From positions 149,111-213,110 of the forward strand of contig NZ_LFIP02000010.1 of NCBI RefSeq assembly GCF_001189235.2: a DNA stretch of 64,000 nucleotides, written 5' to 3'. Of this stretch, positions 27,488-36,477 are shown in pieces. Within the stretch, counting starts at the first letter, position 1. Each line of letters begins with the position of its first letter. This stretch comes from Bradyrhizobium embrapense (lineage in GTDB: Bacteria > Pseudomonadota > Alphaproteobacteria > Rhizobiales > Xanthobacteraceae). The notes beneath the pieces were generated by a model, which was not told where the DNA came from, made no database searches, and was given only the letters and a program-made list of their open reading frames with translations. Both the position numbers and the translations under genes were made by a program.

Positions 27488-28627
27488 ATGAGGACCTTCG
27501 CAAAACGCATGTTCGACAAGCTTTGGACCCGCAAGACGCAACTGGCGCTGGCGGTCCGGATCGCGTCCGCCGGCGTGGCGGCCTATGTCATCGCGGTGGC
27601 GCTGAACCTCATGCTGCCGCTCTGGGCGGTGCTGACCTCGCTGATCGTGACGCAAATGAGTGTCGGCCGCTCGCTGAAGGCGACGCGGGATTACATGCTC
27701 GGCACCATCGGCGGTGCCATTTATGGCGGTGCGATCGCGGTGCTGATCCCGCATTCCGGCGAAGGCAGCCTGCTGGCGCTGCTGGTGCTGGCGATCGTGC
27801 CGCTCGCGTTTATCGCCGCGCTCAATCCCAGCCTGAACTCGGCGACGGTGACGGCGGTGATCGTGCTGCTGCTGCCGACGATGCATCATTCCAATCCGCT
27901 GGATTCCGCGATCGACCGTGTCCTTGAGGTGACCGTCGGCGCGCTCACCGGACTTCTGATCTCGTTCCTGGTGCTGCCGTCGCGCGCGGTCAGCCAGATC
28001 CGGGTCAATGCGTCAAAGCTCCTGGAACTGCTCTCGGCGGCGTTCGCCGAATTGCTCGCCGGCCTCACGCGTGGGCTCGACAACGACGCGCTGCATCGTA
28101 TCCAGGACGGCATCGGCACCGCGGTGACCAATCTGCACGCGACCGGCCTCGAGGCCGAGCGCGAACGCACCATGCATCTGTCGTCGGGGCCGGAGACCGG
28201 TCCGTTGCTGCGAACGATCCAGCGTCTGCGGCACGACGTCGTGATGATCGGGCGCGCCTGCGTCGTGCCGCTGCCGGCCGATATCCAGGCCAGGCTGGCG
28301 CGGCCGCTGGCCGAGGTCAGCAAGGCGATCGTCACCTACATGATGGCGGTCGCGACCGCCCTGCGCGCCGGCAGCGGCCCGGCCGACATGGCGCCGGTCG
28401 ATGCCGCGCTGCATGCCTATAGCGAGGAGGTCGCCGCGGTGCGCAGCGAGGGCCTGACCCGGGGCCTGCCGGTCGATGCCATGGAGCGGTTCTTCGCGCT
28501 CGGCTTCTCGCTCGACCAGATGCGGCAGAACCTCAGCGACCTCAAGCGCTGCCACAGCAATTGGTGCACCAACGAGGATGCTGCCGAGAAGATCGTTGCG
28601 GAAACGTCGGAGAAGAGCGCGGCATGA
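27488..28627 (+). CDS. FUSC-family (aromatic acid exporter-like) membrane protein
   Basis: 379-residue inner-membrane protein. The first 170 residues hold about six transmembrane helices, including VRIASAGVAAYVIAVALNL, GSLLALLVLAIVPLAFIAAL and VGALTGLLISFLVL. The remainder is a helical cytoplasmic domain. WAVLTSLIVTQMSVGRSLKATRDYMLGTIGG is the conserved FUSC signature. Family members export p-hydroxybenzoate and related acids; the substrate here is unknown. The ATG at 27488 is preferred although the frame is open antisense to the MmgE/PrpD gene. Confidence 0.87.
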   Translation: MRTFAKRMFDKLWTRKTQLALAVRIASAGVAAYVIAVALNLMLPLWAVLTSLIVTQMSVGRSLKATRDYMLGTIGGAIYGGAIAVLIPHSGEGSLLALLVLAIVPLAFIAALNPSLNSATVTAVIVLLLPTMHHSNPLDSAIDRVLEVTVGALTGLLISFLVLPSRAVSQIRVNASKLLELLSAAFAELLAGLTRGLDNDALHRIQDGIGTAVTNLHATGLEAERERTMHLSSGPETGPLLRTIQRLRHDVVMIGRACVVPLPADIQARLARPLAEVSKAIVTYMMAVATALRAGSGPADMAPVDAALHAYSEEVAAVRSEGLTRGLPVDAMERFFALGFSLDQMRQNLSDLKRCHSNWCTNEDAAEKIVAETSEKSAA

Positions 28628-28636
28628 CCTTGGGCT

Positions 28637-28686
28637 AGAGCATGATCCGGAAAAGTGCGAAGCGGTTTTCCAAAAAGATTATGCTC
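28637..28686. repeat. Dispersed AGCATGATCCGGAAA-type repeat (copy 1)
   Basis: 50-base element, pairing its AGAGCATGATC-like start with its GATTATGCTC-like end. It is about 89% identical (41 of 46 positions counted by eye) to the reverse complement of 61606-61652. It is a mobile or selected non-coding repeat. Confidence 0.75.
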
Positions 28687-28700
28687 AAACAATGAGATGA

Positions 28701-28736
28701 GATCATGATGCGACTCTGAGGAAGCGCATCATGATC
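28701..28736. terminator. Perfect 12-bp hairpin between convergent genes
   Basis: GATCATGATGCG (28701-28712) and CGCATCATGATC (28725-28736) pair perfectly around 12 bases. The last base coincides with the final stop-codon base of the isomerase gene, and the FUSC gene ends 73 bases before it. It is probably a terminator or repeat of the same family as the preceding element. Confidence 0.5.
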
Positions 28737-29392
28737 TAGGTCAAGCGGCGCGTCAGGCCTTTGCTCTCCATGCGCCAGATCAGCAGGTCGATTCGGTCCT
28801 GACCGAAGAACGGCTCGTTCTCGAACACGAAGGTCGGTACGCCCCAATGGCCGGAGGCCGCGTGTGCGTTCTCGTTGTCCTTGATGACCGCTTCATAGCG
28901 ATCGGGATCGGCCGTGATCACCGCATCCATCGCCGCGAGATCGAAGCCGGCGGCACCGGCGGCCTTGGCGAGATGATCGCCCTCGTTCCAGCCTTTTACC
29001 GAGCCGTCCCACAGCACGCGGCTGATCGCGGCCGTGAAGGCGAGTGATTGCCCTTCGAGCTGGGCTGCAGCGCCGAGCCGGGTCAGGCGATGGATGTAGG
29101 GCTGGTGCGCGGCGACGTCGAGCGTCGTCATGTCCTGCACGATCGGGTCCGGTCGCGGAAAGCGGAACGGGATGTTCTCATGCTCGGCGACGCGACGGGA
29201 GTCGAGCACGACATAGCGGGCGAATTGCGGATTGGTGCTCTTGAAGAAGCCGGGCACGCGCACCGCGAGCGGATAGACCGGCCGCAAATTCACCGCGAGG
29301 TCGTAGTCGGCGACCATCTTCAATGTCTTCGGCAGCGCCAGATAGCTGTACGGACTGCGGAATGAGAAGAACAGATCGACCGACAAGGTCAT
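28736..29392 (-). CDS. 2-hydroxychromene-2-carboxylate isomerase / DsbA-like oxidoreductase (GST kappa type)
   Basis: 218-residue thioredoxin-fold protein. The N-terminus VDLFFSFRSPYSYLALPKT has the serine in place of a redox CxxC, typical of the HCCA isomerase/kappa GST group. HWGVPTFVFENEPFFGQDRIDLL is the conserved C-terminal segment. In the family the enzyme isomerises a naphthalene-pathway intermediate using glutathione; no aromatic ring-cleavage genes are near. GGAGG precedes the ATG. It follows the MATE gene by 22 bases, likely in one operon. Confidence 0.9.
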   Translation of the reverse strand: MTLSVDLFFSFRSPYSYLALPKTLKMVADYDLAVNLRPVYPLAVRVPGFFKSTNPQFARYVVLDSRRVAEHENIPFRFPRPDPIVQDMTTLDVAAHQPYIHRLTRLGAAAQLEGQSLAFTAAISRVLWDGSVKGWNEGDHLAKAAGAAGFDLAAMDAVITADPDRYEAVIKDNENAHAASGHWGVPTFVFENEPFFGQDRIDLLIWRMESKGLTRRLT

Positions 29393-29414
29393 GGGCTAGC
29401 CTCCTCGTCGACCA

Positions 29415-30812
29415 TCATCCAACCAGTCTGCGTGCCAGCAGGCGGAAACGCAAGATCAGGAGCGTCGCATAGACCGCAGTGCCGAGCGACAACCCGATCC
29501 AGACGCCGGGCGCGTCGAGCCCGGCCCAGAACGCCAGCGCAGAGGCCGACGCGAAGCCGATCAGCCAGTAGCTGATGACGGCGAACAGCAGCGGCACCTG
29601 GGTGTCGTGCATGCCGCGCAGCGCGCCGGCGGTTGTGGTCTGCACGCCATCGGCGATGAAGAAGGTCGCGCCGATCAGCAGCAGCGTCGCGGTGAGCTGC
29701 GCGGTGGCGTCGGAGGCTTCGCCGAGGAACAGCGCTGCGATCTCGAAGCGCGCCAGGATCACCGCGAGCGTCATGACGCTCATGAACACGCCTGACAGCG
29801 CGACCGCGACAAAGCCGGCACGCTGCACCGCATCGGGGTCGCGGCGGCCGACCGCCTGGCCGACCCGCACGGTGGCGGCCATGCTGACGCCGAACGGCAC
29901 CATGAACAGGATTGCCGCGATCTGCAGCGCGATCTGGTGGGCCGCCAGCGCGGTGGTGCTGATCAGGCCCATCAAGAGGCCGGCCGCGCCGAACAGGCCG
30001 TATTCAAGCAGGAACGCGATCGAGATCGGCGCGCCGATCGTAACCAGCCTGCCCAACAACGGCCAGTCGATGCGCCAGACCCGGCTGAACACGTGATACT
30101 TGCGGAACGGGCGGCGACGCGCCGCGAACCACACGCCGGCGAGGAAGGTGCCGAGATTGACGATCGTGGTCGCAAGTCCGGCGCCGAACATGCCCAGTTC
30201 GGGCATGCCCCATTTGCCGTAGAGCAGAAGATAGACCATCAGCGCATTGGCCGGGATCGCCGCGAGCGTGATCCACAGCACCGGCTCCGGCCGGTTCACC
30301 GCGCTCATGAAGCCGCGGATCGCGATGAACCACAGCGCCGGCAAGATGCCCCAGGCGAGCCCGAACAGATATTGCTGCGCCAGATGCGCGGTGGCCTTCG
30401 TCTGGCCGAGCGCGAGCAGGATGCGCTCGCCCTGGAACGGCAGCGCCATCAGCGGCAGCACCATGAAGAATCCCGCCCACAGGCCGACGCGGAGCGCGCG
30501 CCGCATCACCCGCGGATCGCGGGCGCCGAACGCCTGCGCGGCAAGCGGCGAGACCGCCGACATCATGCCCATGCCGATGGTGAAGCTGACGAAATACACG
30601 GTGTGCGCCAGTGCCGCCGCGGCGACGTTCTCGCTGCCGAGCCGGCCGATGAAGGCGAGATCGGTCGTCATCATCGCGATCTGCCCGAGCTGCGTCAGCG
30701 CCAGCGGCACGGCGAGCTTCAGCGTTTCCGCGAGCTCGGCCGTCAGCAGCTTGCGAGGTGGGACGACGGCCGTGCGCGACGCGGCCGGGTCGATCTTGTC
30801 GATGCAGGTCAT
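29415..30812 (-). CDS. MATE-family multidrug efflux protein (NorM-like)
   Basis: 465-residue inner-membrane antiporter with about 12 transmembrane helices in two homologous halves. LKLAVPLALTQLGQIAMMTTDLAFIGRLG and SPLAAQAFGARDPRVMRRALR are MATE signatures, with the repeat GVSMAATVRVGQAVGRRDPDAVQRA in the second half. It exports cationic compounds using a sodium or proton gradient. It is followed closely by the thioredoxin-fold isomerase gene. Confidence 0.93.
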   Translation of the reverse strand: MTCIDKIDPAASRTAVVPPRKLLTAELAETLKLAVPLALTQLGQIAMMTTDLAFIGRLGSENVAAAALAHTVYFVSFTIGMGMMSAVSPLAAQAFGARDPRVMRRALRVGLWAGFFMVLPLMALPFQGERILLALGQTKATAHLAQQYLFGLAWGILPALWFIAIRGFMSAVNRPEPVLWITLAAIPANALMVYLLLYGKWGMPELGMFGAGLATTIVNLGTFLAGVWFAARRRPFRKYHVFSRVWRIDWPLLGRLVTIGAPISIAFLLEYGLFGAAGLLMGLISTTALAAHQIALQIAAILFMVPFGVSMAATVRVGQAVGRRDPDAVQRAGFVAVALSGVFMSVMTLAVILARFEIAALFLGEASDATAQLTATLLLIGATFFIADGVQTTTAGALRGMHDTQVPLLFAVISYWLIGFASASALAFWAGLDAPGVWIGLSLGTAVYATLLILRFRLLARRLVG

Positions 30813-30941
30813 GGTCGTGTGCCTAGCACGGCGGACCGGCCAAAAGCATGGCCAAGCTGCCCAAACGCGACGATCTCACGCAGAGGTCATCGCATCCCGA
30901 GTTGTCGTTCGCGCATGATCCCAGCGCGGGTTAGACGCGGA

Positions 30942-32234
30942 TCACGATCGCGCGGGTATCCGCTTGATCTTGGCGCCGAGCGCGTTGAGCCGTTCGTCGA
31001 TCCGCTCATAGCCGCGCTCGATCTGGTCGGCATTGTTGATGGTGGAGGTGCCGTTGGCGCACACCGCGGCGAGCAGCATCGCCATGCCGGCGCGGATGTC
31101 GGGCGAGTTCATCGGCGCGCCGCGCAGGCGGCTGGGACCTGCCACGATCGCGCGGTGCGGGTCACACAGTACGATCCGGCCACCCATCGCGATCAGATTG
31201 TCGACGAAGAACATCCGCGACTCGAACATCTTCTCATGCATCAGGATGATGCCGTCGCACTGCGTCGCAGTGACGATTGCGATCGACATCAGGTCCGCCG
31301 GGAAGGCCGGCCAGGGCTGGTCCTCGAGCTTCGGCACATGGCCGCCGAAATCGTCCTGGATCTTCATGGTCTGGTTCGACGGCACGACGAGGTCGTCGCC
31401 CTCGATGCCGCAGACGATGCCGAGCCGCTCAAAGCCCATCCGGATCGAGCGCAGATGCTCGACGCCGGCGCGCGCGATGCGCAGCGGCGACCGGGTCACC
31501 GCGGCGAGCCCGATCAGCGATCCGACCTCGATATGGTCGGGCTGGATCGCGAAACTCGTGCCGCCGAGCGTCGCCTGGCCGTGCACGATGATGGTGTTGG
31601 TGCCGACGCCCTCGATCCTGGCGCCGAGCGCGACCAGGAAATTGGCGAGGTCCTGCACATGCGGCTCGGACGCCGCGTTGCGCAGATAGGTGGTGCCGCG
31701 GGCAGCGACGGCGGCGACCAGCGCGTTCTCCGTCGCGGTGACGCTGGGCTCGTCGAGGAACACGTCGGCGCCCTTCAGGCGCGAGGCGCGGAATTCCAGC
31801 CGGTGCGTCGCAGTGACCGTCGCGCCGAGCTGCTCGAAGGCCAGAAAATGCGTGTCGAGCCGGCGGCGGCCGATCACGTCGCCGCCGGGCGGCGGCAGCG
31901 CGACCTCGCCGCAGCGGGCGAGCAGCGGACCCGCCAGCAGGATCGAGGCGCGGATGCGCGCGCAGAGCGCCGGATCGAGATCGGCGGCGCGAATCTCCTT
32001 GGCATGGATCTGCAGCGTATTGCGCTCGGTCCATTCGGCGCTGGCGCCGACCGAACGGCACAGCTCGACCAGCGTCTCGGTGTCGCGAATGCGCGGCACG
32101 TTGGTCAGCGTGACCGGGTGCTCGGTGAGCAGGGCGGCTGCGATGATCGGCAGCGCAGAGTTCTTGTTGCCCGACGGCTCGATGGTGCCCGAAAGGCGGC
32201 GGCCGCCTTCGACGATGTATTGGATCGGCGGCAC
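30942..32234 (-). CDS. murA: UDP-N-acetylglucosamine 1-carboxyvinyltransferase MurA, Asp-type active site
   Basis: 430-residue EPSP-synthase-fold enzyme for the first committed step of peptidoglycan synthesis. GNKNSALPI carries the conserved Lys24/Asn25. The loop that normally reads GGCAIGxR is GGDVIGRR here, so the cysteine targeted by fosfomycin is Asp119; the loop arginine is kept. Catalytic residues further on (FPADLMS, ESRMFF, PDIRAG) are present, so the enzyme should be active. The start is a GTG at 32234 with AGGGGA upstream. It lies downstream of gyrB. It could be the only MurA or a second paralog. Confidence 0.93.
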   Translation of the reverse strand: MPPIQYIVEGGRRLSGTIEPSGNKNSALPIIAAALLTEHPVTLTNVPRIRDTETLVELCRSVGASAEWTERNTLQIHAKEIRAADLDPALCARIRASILLAGPLLARCGEVALPPPGGDVIGRRRLDTHFLAFEQLGATVTATHRLEFRASRLKGADVFLDEPSVTATENALVAAVAARGTTYLRNAASEPHVQDLANFLVALGARIEGVGTNTIIVHGQATLGGTSFAIQPDHIEVGSLIGLAAVTRSPLRIARAGVEHLRSIRMGFERLGIVCGIEGDDLVVPSNQTMKIQDDFGGHVPKLEDQPWPAFPADLMSIAIVTATQCDGIILMHEKMFESRMFFVDNLIAMGGRIVLCDPHRAIVAGPSRLRGAPMNSPDIRAGMAMLLAAVCANGTSTINNADQIERGYERIDERLNALGAKIKRIPARS

Positions 32235-32450
32235 GCGGAATGTCCCCTAAACGCATCATCCAGATTTGGATTCGAACTTGGCCACGCGAATTCCGTAACG
32301 GAATCAATGGCTGCCCGGCACCGTAACACAACTCCCGGCGTAGCTTCCACCCGAAAGGTAGCAGTGCGGCCGGGCGGATCGCGCGGTCACGGAGACGTCA
32401 TGTTCGCCAAGCCATCGCGCCGGCAGCCGCAAGCCGGCCGGCCGCGATCC

Positions 32451-34886
32451 TCAGATGTCGATGGTGGCGCTCAGCGAGTTTTCCTGGATGAAATCGCGGC
32501 GCGGTTCGACCACGTCGCCCATCAGCTTGGTGAAGATGTCGTCGGCCTCGTCGACCTCCTTGACCTTCACCTGGAGCAGCGAGCGCGCCTCGGTGTCCAG
32601 CGTGGTCTCCCACAGCTGCTCCGGATTCATCTCGCCGAGACCTTTGTAGCGCTGCAGCGAGATGCCCTTGCGGGCGGCGTCGGTCACCGCCTCGAACAGG
32701 TCGACCGGACCATGGATGATCTGCTCGGCGTCCTTGCGCCGGAGCTTGCCCGCCCGCACGTAGATCTCCTGCAGCCTGGTCGCATATTCGTCGAGCTTGC
32801 GTGCATCGGCCGAGCCGAGAAACGCGTCGTCGATCACGGCCACTTCCTTGACACCGCGCACGGTGCGCTCGAAGTGGAAGCCCTGGCCCTCCGTGAAGGT
32901 GCCGACCCAGCCGCGCTCGACCTCTTCGGCCACGGCGTCCAGCCGTTTGGCGATGTACTCGGCCGCCGAGTTGGCGGTGGCGACCTCGCCGGTGATCCTC
33001 GGGCTCAGCACGCCCGCGATCGCGGCCTGCTCGATCACCGCGCGATTGTAGCGGCTGTGCAAATTGCGCAGCACAGAGCGGATCACCCGCGCGTCTTCGA
33101 CCAGCGACAGCAGGTCACGGCCCGATCGGTCTTCGCCTGAGGCCGGCTTGAAGACGCATTCGTCGAGCCCGGTCGAGATCAGATAGTCCTCCAGCGCGCG
33201 CTCGTCCTTCAGATATTGCTCGGACTTGCCGCGCGAGACCTTATAGAGCGGCGGCTGGGCGATATAGAGATAGCCGCCATCGATGATCGAGCGCATCTGG
33301 CGATAGAAGAAGGTCAGCAGCAGCGTGCGGATATGGGCGCCGTCGACGTCGGCGTCGGTCATCACGATGATCTTGTGATAGCGCAGCTTGTCGACCGAGA
33401 AATCGTCGCTGATGCCGGTGCCGAGCGCGGTGATCAGCGTGCCGATCTGCTCCGACGACAGCATCTTGTCGGGGCGCACGCGCTCGACATTGAGGATCTT
33501 GCCGCGCAGCGGCAGCACCGCCTGGAATTCGCGGTTGCGGCCCTGCTTGGCGCTGCCGCCTGCCGAGTCGCCCTCGACGATGAACAGTTCGGACTTGGCC
33601 GGATCCTTCTCTTGGCAGTCGGCGAGCTTGCCGGGCAGCGAGGAGACGCTGAGCGGGTTCTTGCGGGTCAGCTCGCGTGCCTTGCGCGCGGCCTCGCGGG
33701 CTGCGGCGGCCTGGATCACCTTGCCGACGATTTCCTTGGCTTCCTTCGGATTCTCCTCGAACCACGCGGCGAGCGCCTCGTTGAGGACGTTCTCGACCAC
33801 CGGTCGAACCTCCGAGGACACCAGCTTGTCCTTGGTCTGCGACGAGAATTTCGGATCGGGCACCTTCACCGACAGCACCGCGGTGAGGCCTTCGCGGCAA
33901 TCGTCGCCGGTCAGCGCGATCTTTTCCTTCTTCGCATTGGCCTCGGCGTAGCCGTTGACCTGGCGCGTCAGCGCGCCGCGGAAGCCGGCCAGATGGGTGC
34001 CGCCGTCGCGCTGCGGGATGTTGTTGGTGAAGCAAAGCACGTTCTCGTGGTAGCTGTCGTTCCACCACAGCGCGGCCTCGACGCCGATGCCATTGGCTTC
34101 CGAGCGCACCATGATCGGCGCCGGCACGATCGCCTTCTTGTTGCGGTCGAGATATTTGACGAATTCCTCGACACCGCCGGAATAGTGCATCTCCTCGCGC
34201 TTCTCGACCGCGTGACGCATGTCTGAGAGCACGATATGGACGCCGGAGTTGAGGAAGGCGAGCTCGCGCAGCCGGTGCTCGAGCGTCGCAAAATCATATT
34301 CGACGTTCTTGAAGGTTTCGGTCGAGGCGAGGAAGGTGACCTCGGTGCCGCGTTTGCCCGGGGCATCGCCGACCACCTTGAGCGGCGCCACGGCATCGCC
34401 GTGCGCGAATTCGATGTAGTGTTCCTTGTCGTCGCGCCAGATGCGCAGCTCGAGCTTGCTCGAGAGCGCATTGACGACGGAGACGCCGACGCCGTGCAGA
34501 CCGCCGGAGACCTTGTAGGAATTCTGGTCGAATTTTCCGCCGGCGTGCAGCTGGGTCATGATGACCTCGGCCGCCGAGACGCCTTCGCCCTTGTGGATGT
34601 CGACCGGAATGCCGCGGCCGTCGTCGTAGACGGTGACGGAATTGTCGGCGTTGAGGGTGACCAGGACGCGGCTCGCATGGCCCGCCAGCGCCTCGTCGAT
34701 CGCGTTGTCGACGACCTCGTAGACCATGTGATGCAGGCCGGACCCGTCATCGGTGTCGCCGATATACATGCCGGGCCGCTTGCGGACAGCGTCGAGGCCC
34801 TTCAGCACCCGGATCGATTCCGCACCATATTCAGCAGGAATGGGATGCTCAGATTCGGCAGGGGTCTGCCGGGCAGGTTCAGTCAT
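32451..34886 (-). CDS. gyrB: DNA gyrase subunit B
   Basis: 811-residue ATPase subunit of gyrase. The GHKL domain shows VYEVVDNAIDEALAGH, DDGRGIPVD and GGLHGVGVSVVNALS. The TOPRIM domain has FIVEGDSAGGSAKQGRN, PLRGKILNVE and MTDADVDGAHIRTLLL. The C-terminal GLGEMNPEQLWETT is standard. It lies in the order dnaA-dnaN-recF-gyrB on one strand, with a 378-base gap after recF. The segment around residues 560-730 is longer than in E. coli-type fragments but typical of alphaproteobacteria. Confidence 0.98.
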   Translation of the reverse strand: MTEPARQTPAESEHPIPAEYGAESIRVLKGLDAVRKRPGMYIGDTDDGSGLHHMVYEVVDNAIDEALAGHASRVLVTLNADNSVTVYDDGRGIPVDIHKGEGVSAAEVIMTQLHAGGKFDQNSYKVSGGLHGVGVSVVNALSSKLELRIWRDDKEHYIEFAHGDAVAPLKVVGDAPGKRGTEVTFLASTETFKNVEYDFATLEHRLRELAFLNSGVHIVLSDMRHAVEKREEMHYSGGVEEFVKYLDRNKKAIVPAPIMVRSEANGIGVEAALWWNDSYHENVLCFTNNIPQRDGGTHLAGFRGALTRQVNGYAEANAKKEKIALTGDDCREGLTAVLSVKVPDPKFSSQTKDKLVSSEVRPVVENVLNEALAAWFEENPKEAKEIVGKVIQAAAAREAARKARELTRKNPLSVSSLPGKLADCQEKDPAKSELFIVEGDSAGGSAKQGRNREFQAVLPLRGKILNVERVRPDKMLSSEQIGTLITALGTGISDDFSVDKLRYHKIIVMTDADVDGAHIRTLLLTFFYRQMRSIIDGGYLYIAQPPLYKVSRGKSEQYLKDERALEDYLISTGLDECVFKPASGEDRSGRDLLSLVEDARVIRSVLRNLHSRYNRAVIEQAAIAGVLSPRITGEVATANSAAEYIAKRLDAVAEEVERGWVGTFTEGQGFHFERTVRGVKEVAVIDDAFLGSADARKLDEYATRLQEIYVRAGKLRRKDAEQIIHGPVDLFEAVTDAARKGISLQRYKGLGEMNPEQLWETTLDTEARSLLQVKVKEVDEADDIFTKLMGDVVEPRRDFIQENSLSATIDI

Positions 34887-35264
34887 GTGAGGCCTTCGAG
34901 GATGTCCCGAATCAGCTGCACAAAATGAGGCGCTGATTCCGCTATTTGTGCCATGAAAGACGAGTTGCGCCTAGCGCAAAGTCTCCGTCTACAAACTATT
35001 GAATAAATAGGATTTTTTAGGCCTTTTTCAAGGTCTTCAAAGGCCGATTCGGGAGGCTCTGAAAAGCCCCTTTCGAGGGCGGATTCCGAGCTCCCATCGA
35101 GGCCGATTCTGCATCGCCGGAAACATCATGGGACCAGGCTGAATTGGAGCGGATTGGGAGGCTCGCTTCTCCCGACCGGCCGTCGCCGGCTACTGTGCAT
35201 GGGGTTGTTTTCGATATTTTGCCGATGCGCTCCGCAACGGCGCCATCGCTTCAGATTGCCCCAA
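34887..35264. other. Non-coding gap between recF and gyrB
   Basis: 378 bases holding the probable gyrB promoter; no gene is seen. An AT-rich patch lies at 34990-35035. Four GATTC sites (34935, 35046, 35082, 35105) match the CcrM methylation motif GANTC. Related words GGCCGATTC and GCGGATTC/G recur near 35042, 35080, 35101 and 35150 as imperfect direct repeats. Confidence 0.5.
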
Positions 35265-36401
35265 TTAGCCGCGCCGCGTGGCGCGGCCGGATTCGACGTC
35301 GAAAATCTCCCCCGTCGGGCCGATATCGACGAAGGCGGCAGGATCGGCGCCGGTCATCCAGACCTGCGCGCCGAGCCTGGCGAGCTCCTCGAACAGCGCC
35401 TTGCGCCGGTTGGGATCGAGATGGGCGACGACCTCGTCGAGCAGCAGCAGCGGCACGATGCCGGTCATCTCCGCGACCATCGTGGCATGCGCCAGCACCA
35501 GCCCGATCAACAGCGCCTTCTGCTCGCCGGTCGAGGCATCGCGCGCCGGCATGTTCTTCGGCGCGTAGACCACTTGCAGATCGGTCAGATGCGGGCCGTC
35601 GAGCGTGCGCCCGGCGGCGGCGTCGCGGGGACGGCTGGCGCGCAGGATCTCGCGGTAGCGGTCCTCCACCGCCGTTGCGGGCTCCTGCAGCAGCGCATTC
35701 TCCATCCAGCCGTCGAGCATGATCTCGGCGGACGGGAAGGCCGACGCCGCGCCGCGCTCATGCAGCATCACGGCGAGCTTGGCGGCGGTCTGGCCGCGCG
35801 ATGCGGCGACCGCGACCGCAAGCTCCGCGGTCTCGCGCTCGATCGCATCACACCAATGGTCGTCGTAGTTGCGGACCTCGAGCAGCCGGTTGCGCGAGCG
35901 CAGCGAGCGCTCCAGCGCCGAGACCCGGCTGGAATGCTCGGAATCGATCGCCAGCACCAGGCGGTCGAAGAAGCGCCGCCGCTCCGACGCCGCACCCATG
36001 AACAGGCCGTCCATCGCCGGCGTCAGCCACACGATGCGCAGATGGTCGCCGAACGCGGTTGCGGACCCCACCGGTTCTCGGTCGATGCGGCAGCGCCGGC
36101 TGTTGCTCGCCTCGCCGGTCGGGGGATCGATGCCGGTGCCGAGCGTGGCGAGGCCGAGCGCGCCCTCGACTTCCGCCGAGACCGCCCAGGAGCCGTCGCC
36201 CTGATTGTCGGCGATGTCCTCCAGGGTCGCACGGCGCAGCCCGCGGCCCGGTGACAGGAACGAGACCGCCTCCATGCAATTGGTCTTGCCGGCGCCGTTC
36301 GGCCCGACCAGCACCACCATGTCGCCCGCGACCTGCAGCGTCGCCGCCCGATAGTTGCGGAAATGCGTCAGCGACAGGCGATGAATGCGGGACGGGGTCA
36401 T
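35265..36401 (-). CDS. recF: DNA replication and repair protein RecF
   Basis: 378-residue SMC-like ATPase that helps load RecA at gaps. The Walker A is GPNGAGKTN near residue 35, the ABC signature is STGEQKALLIGL, and the Walker B is LLLLDEVVAHLD. SLTHFRNYRAATL at the N-terminus is standard. It lies 76 bases downstream of dnaN on the same strand. Confidence 0.96.
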   Translation of the reverse strand: MTPSRIHRLSLTHFRNYRAATLQVAGDMVVLVGPNGAGKTNCMEAVSFLSPGRGLRRATLEDIADNQGDGSWAVSAEVEGALGLATLGTGIDPPTGEASNSRRCRIDREPVGSATAFGDHLRIVWLTPAMDGLFMGAASERRRFFDRLVLAIDSEHSSRVSALERSLRSRNRLLEVRNYDDHWCDAIERETAELAVAVAASRGQTAAKLAVMLHERGAASAFPSAEIMLDGWMENALLQEPATAVEDRYREILRASRPRDAAAGRTLDGPHLTDLQVVYAPKNMPARDASTGEQKALLIGLVLAHATMVAEMTGIVPLLLLDEVVAHLDPNRRKALFEELARLGAQVWMTGADPAAFVDIGPTGEIFDVESGRATRRG

Positions 36402-36477
36402 CTCAGCTCGTCATTGCCGGGCAGTCGTGCCCAGCCACGACGCAATCTAGTGCTGATGTGCGCCAAGAGAAGTAGCG

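Noticed and set aside
29937..33140. A 1067-codon open frame on the plus strand
   Set aside because: It is antisense to the MATE, murA and gyrB genes, is rich in Arg/Ala/Gln/His without any domain, and arises from GC-rich codon bias.
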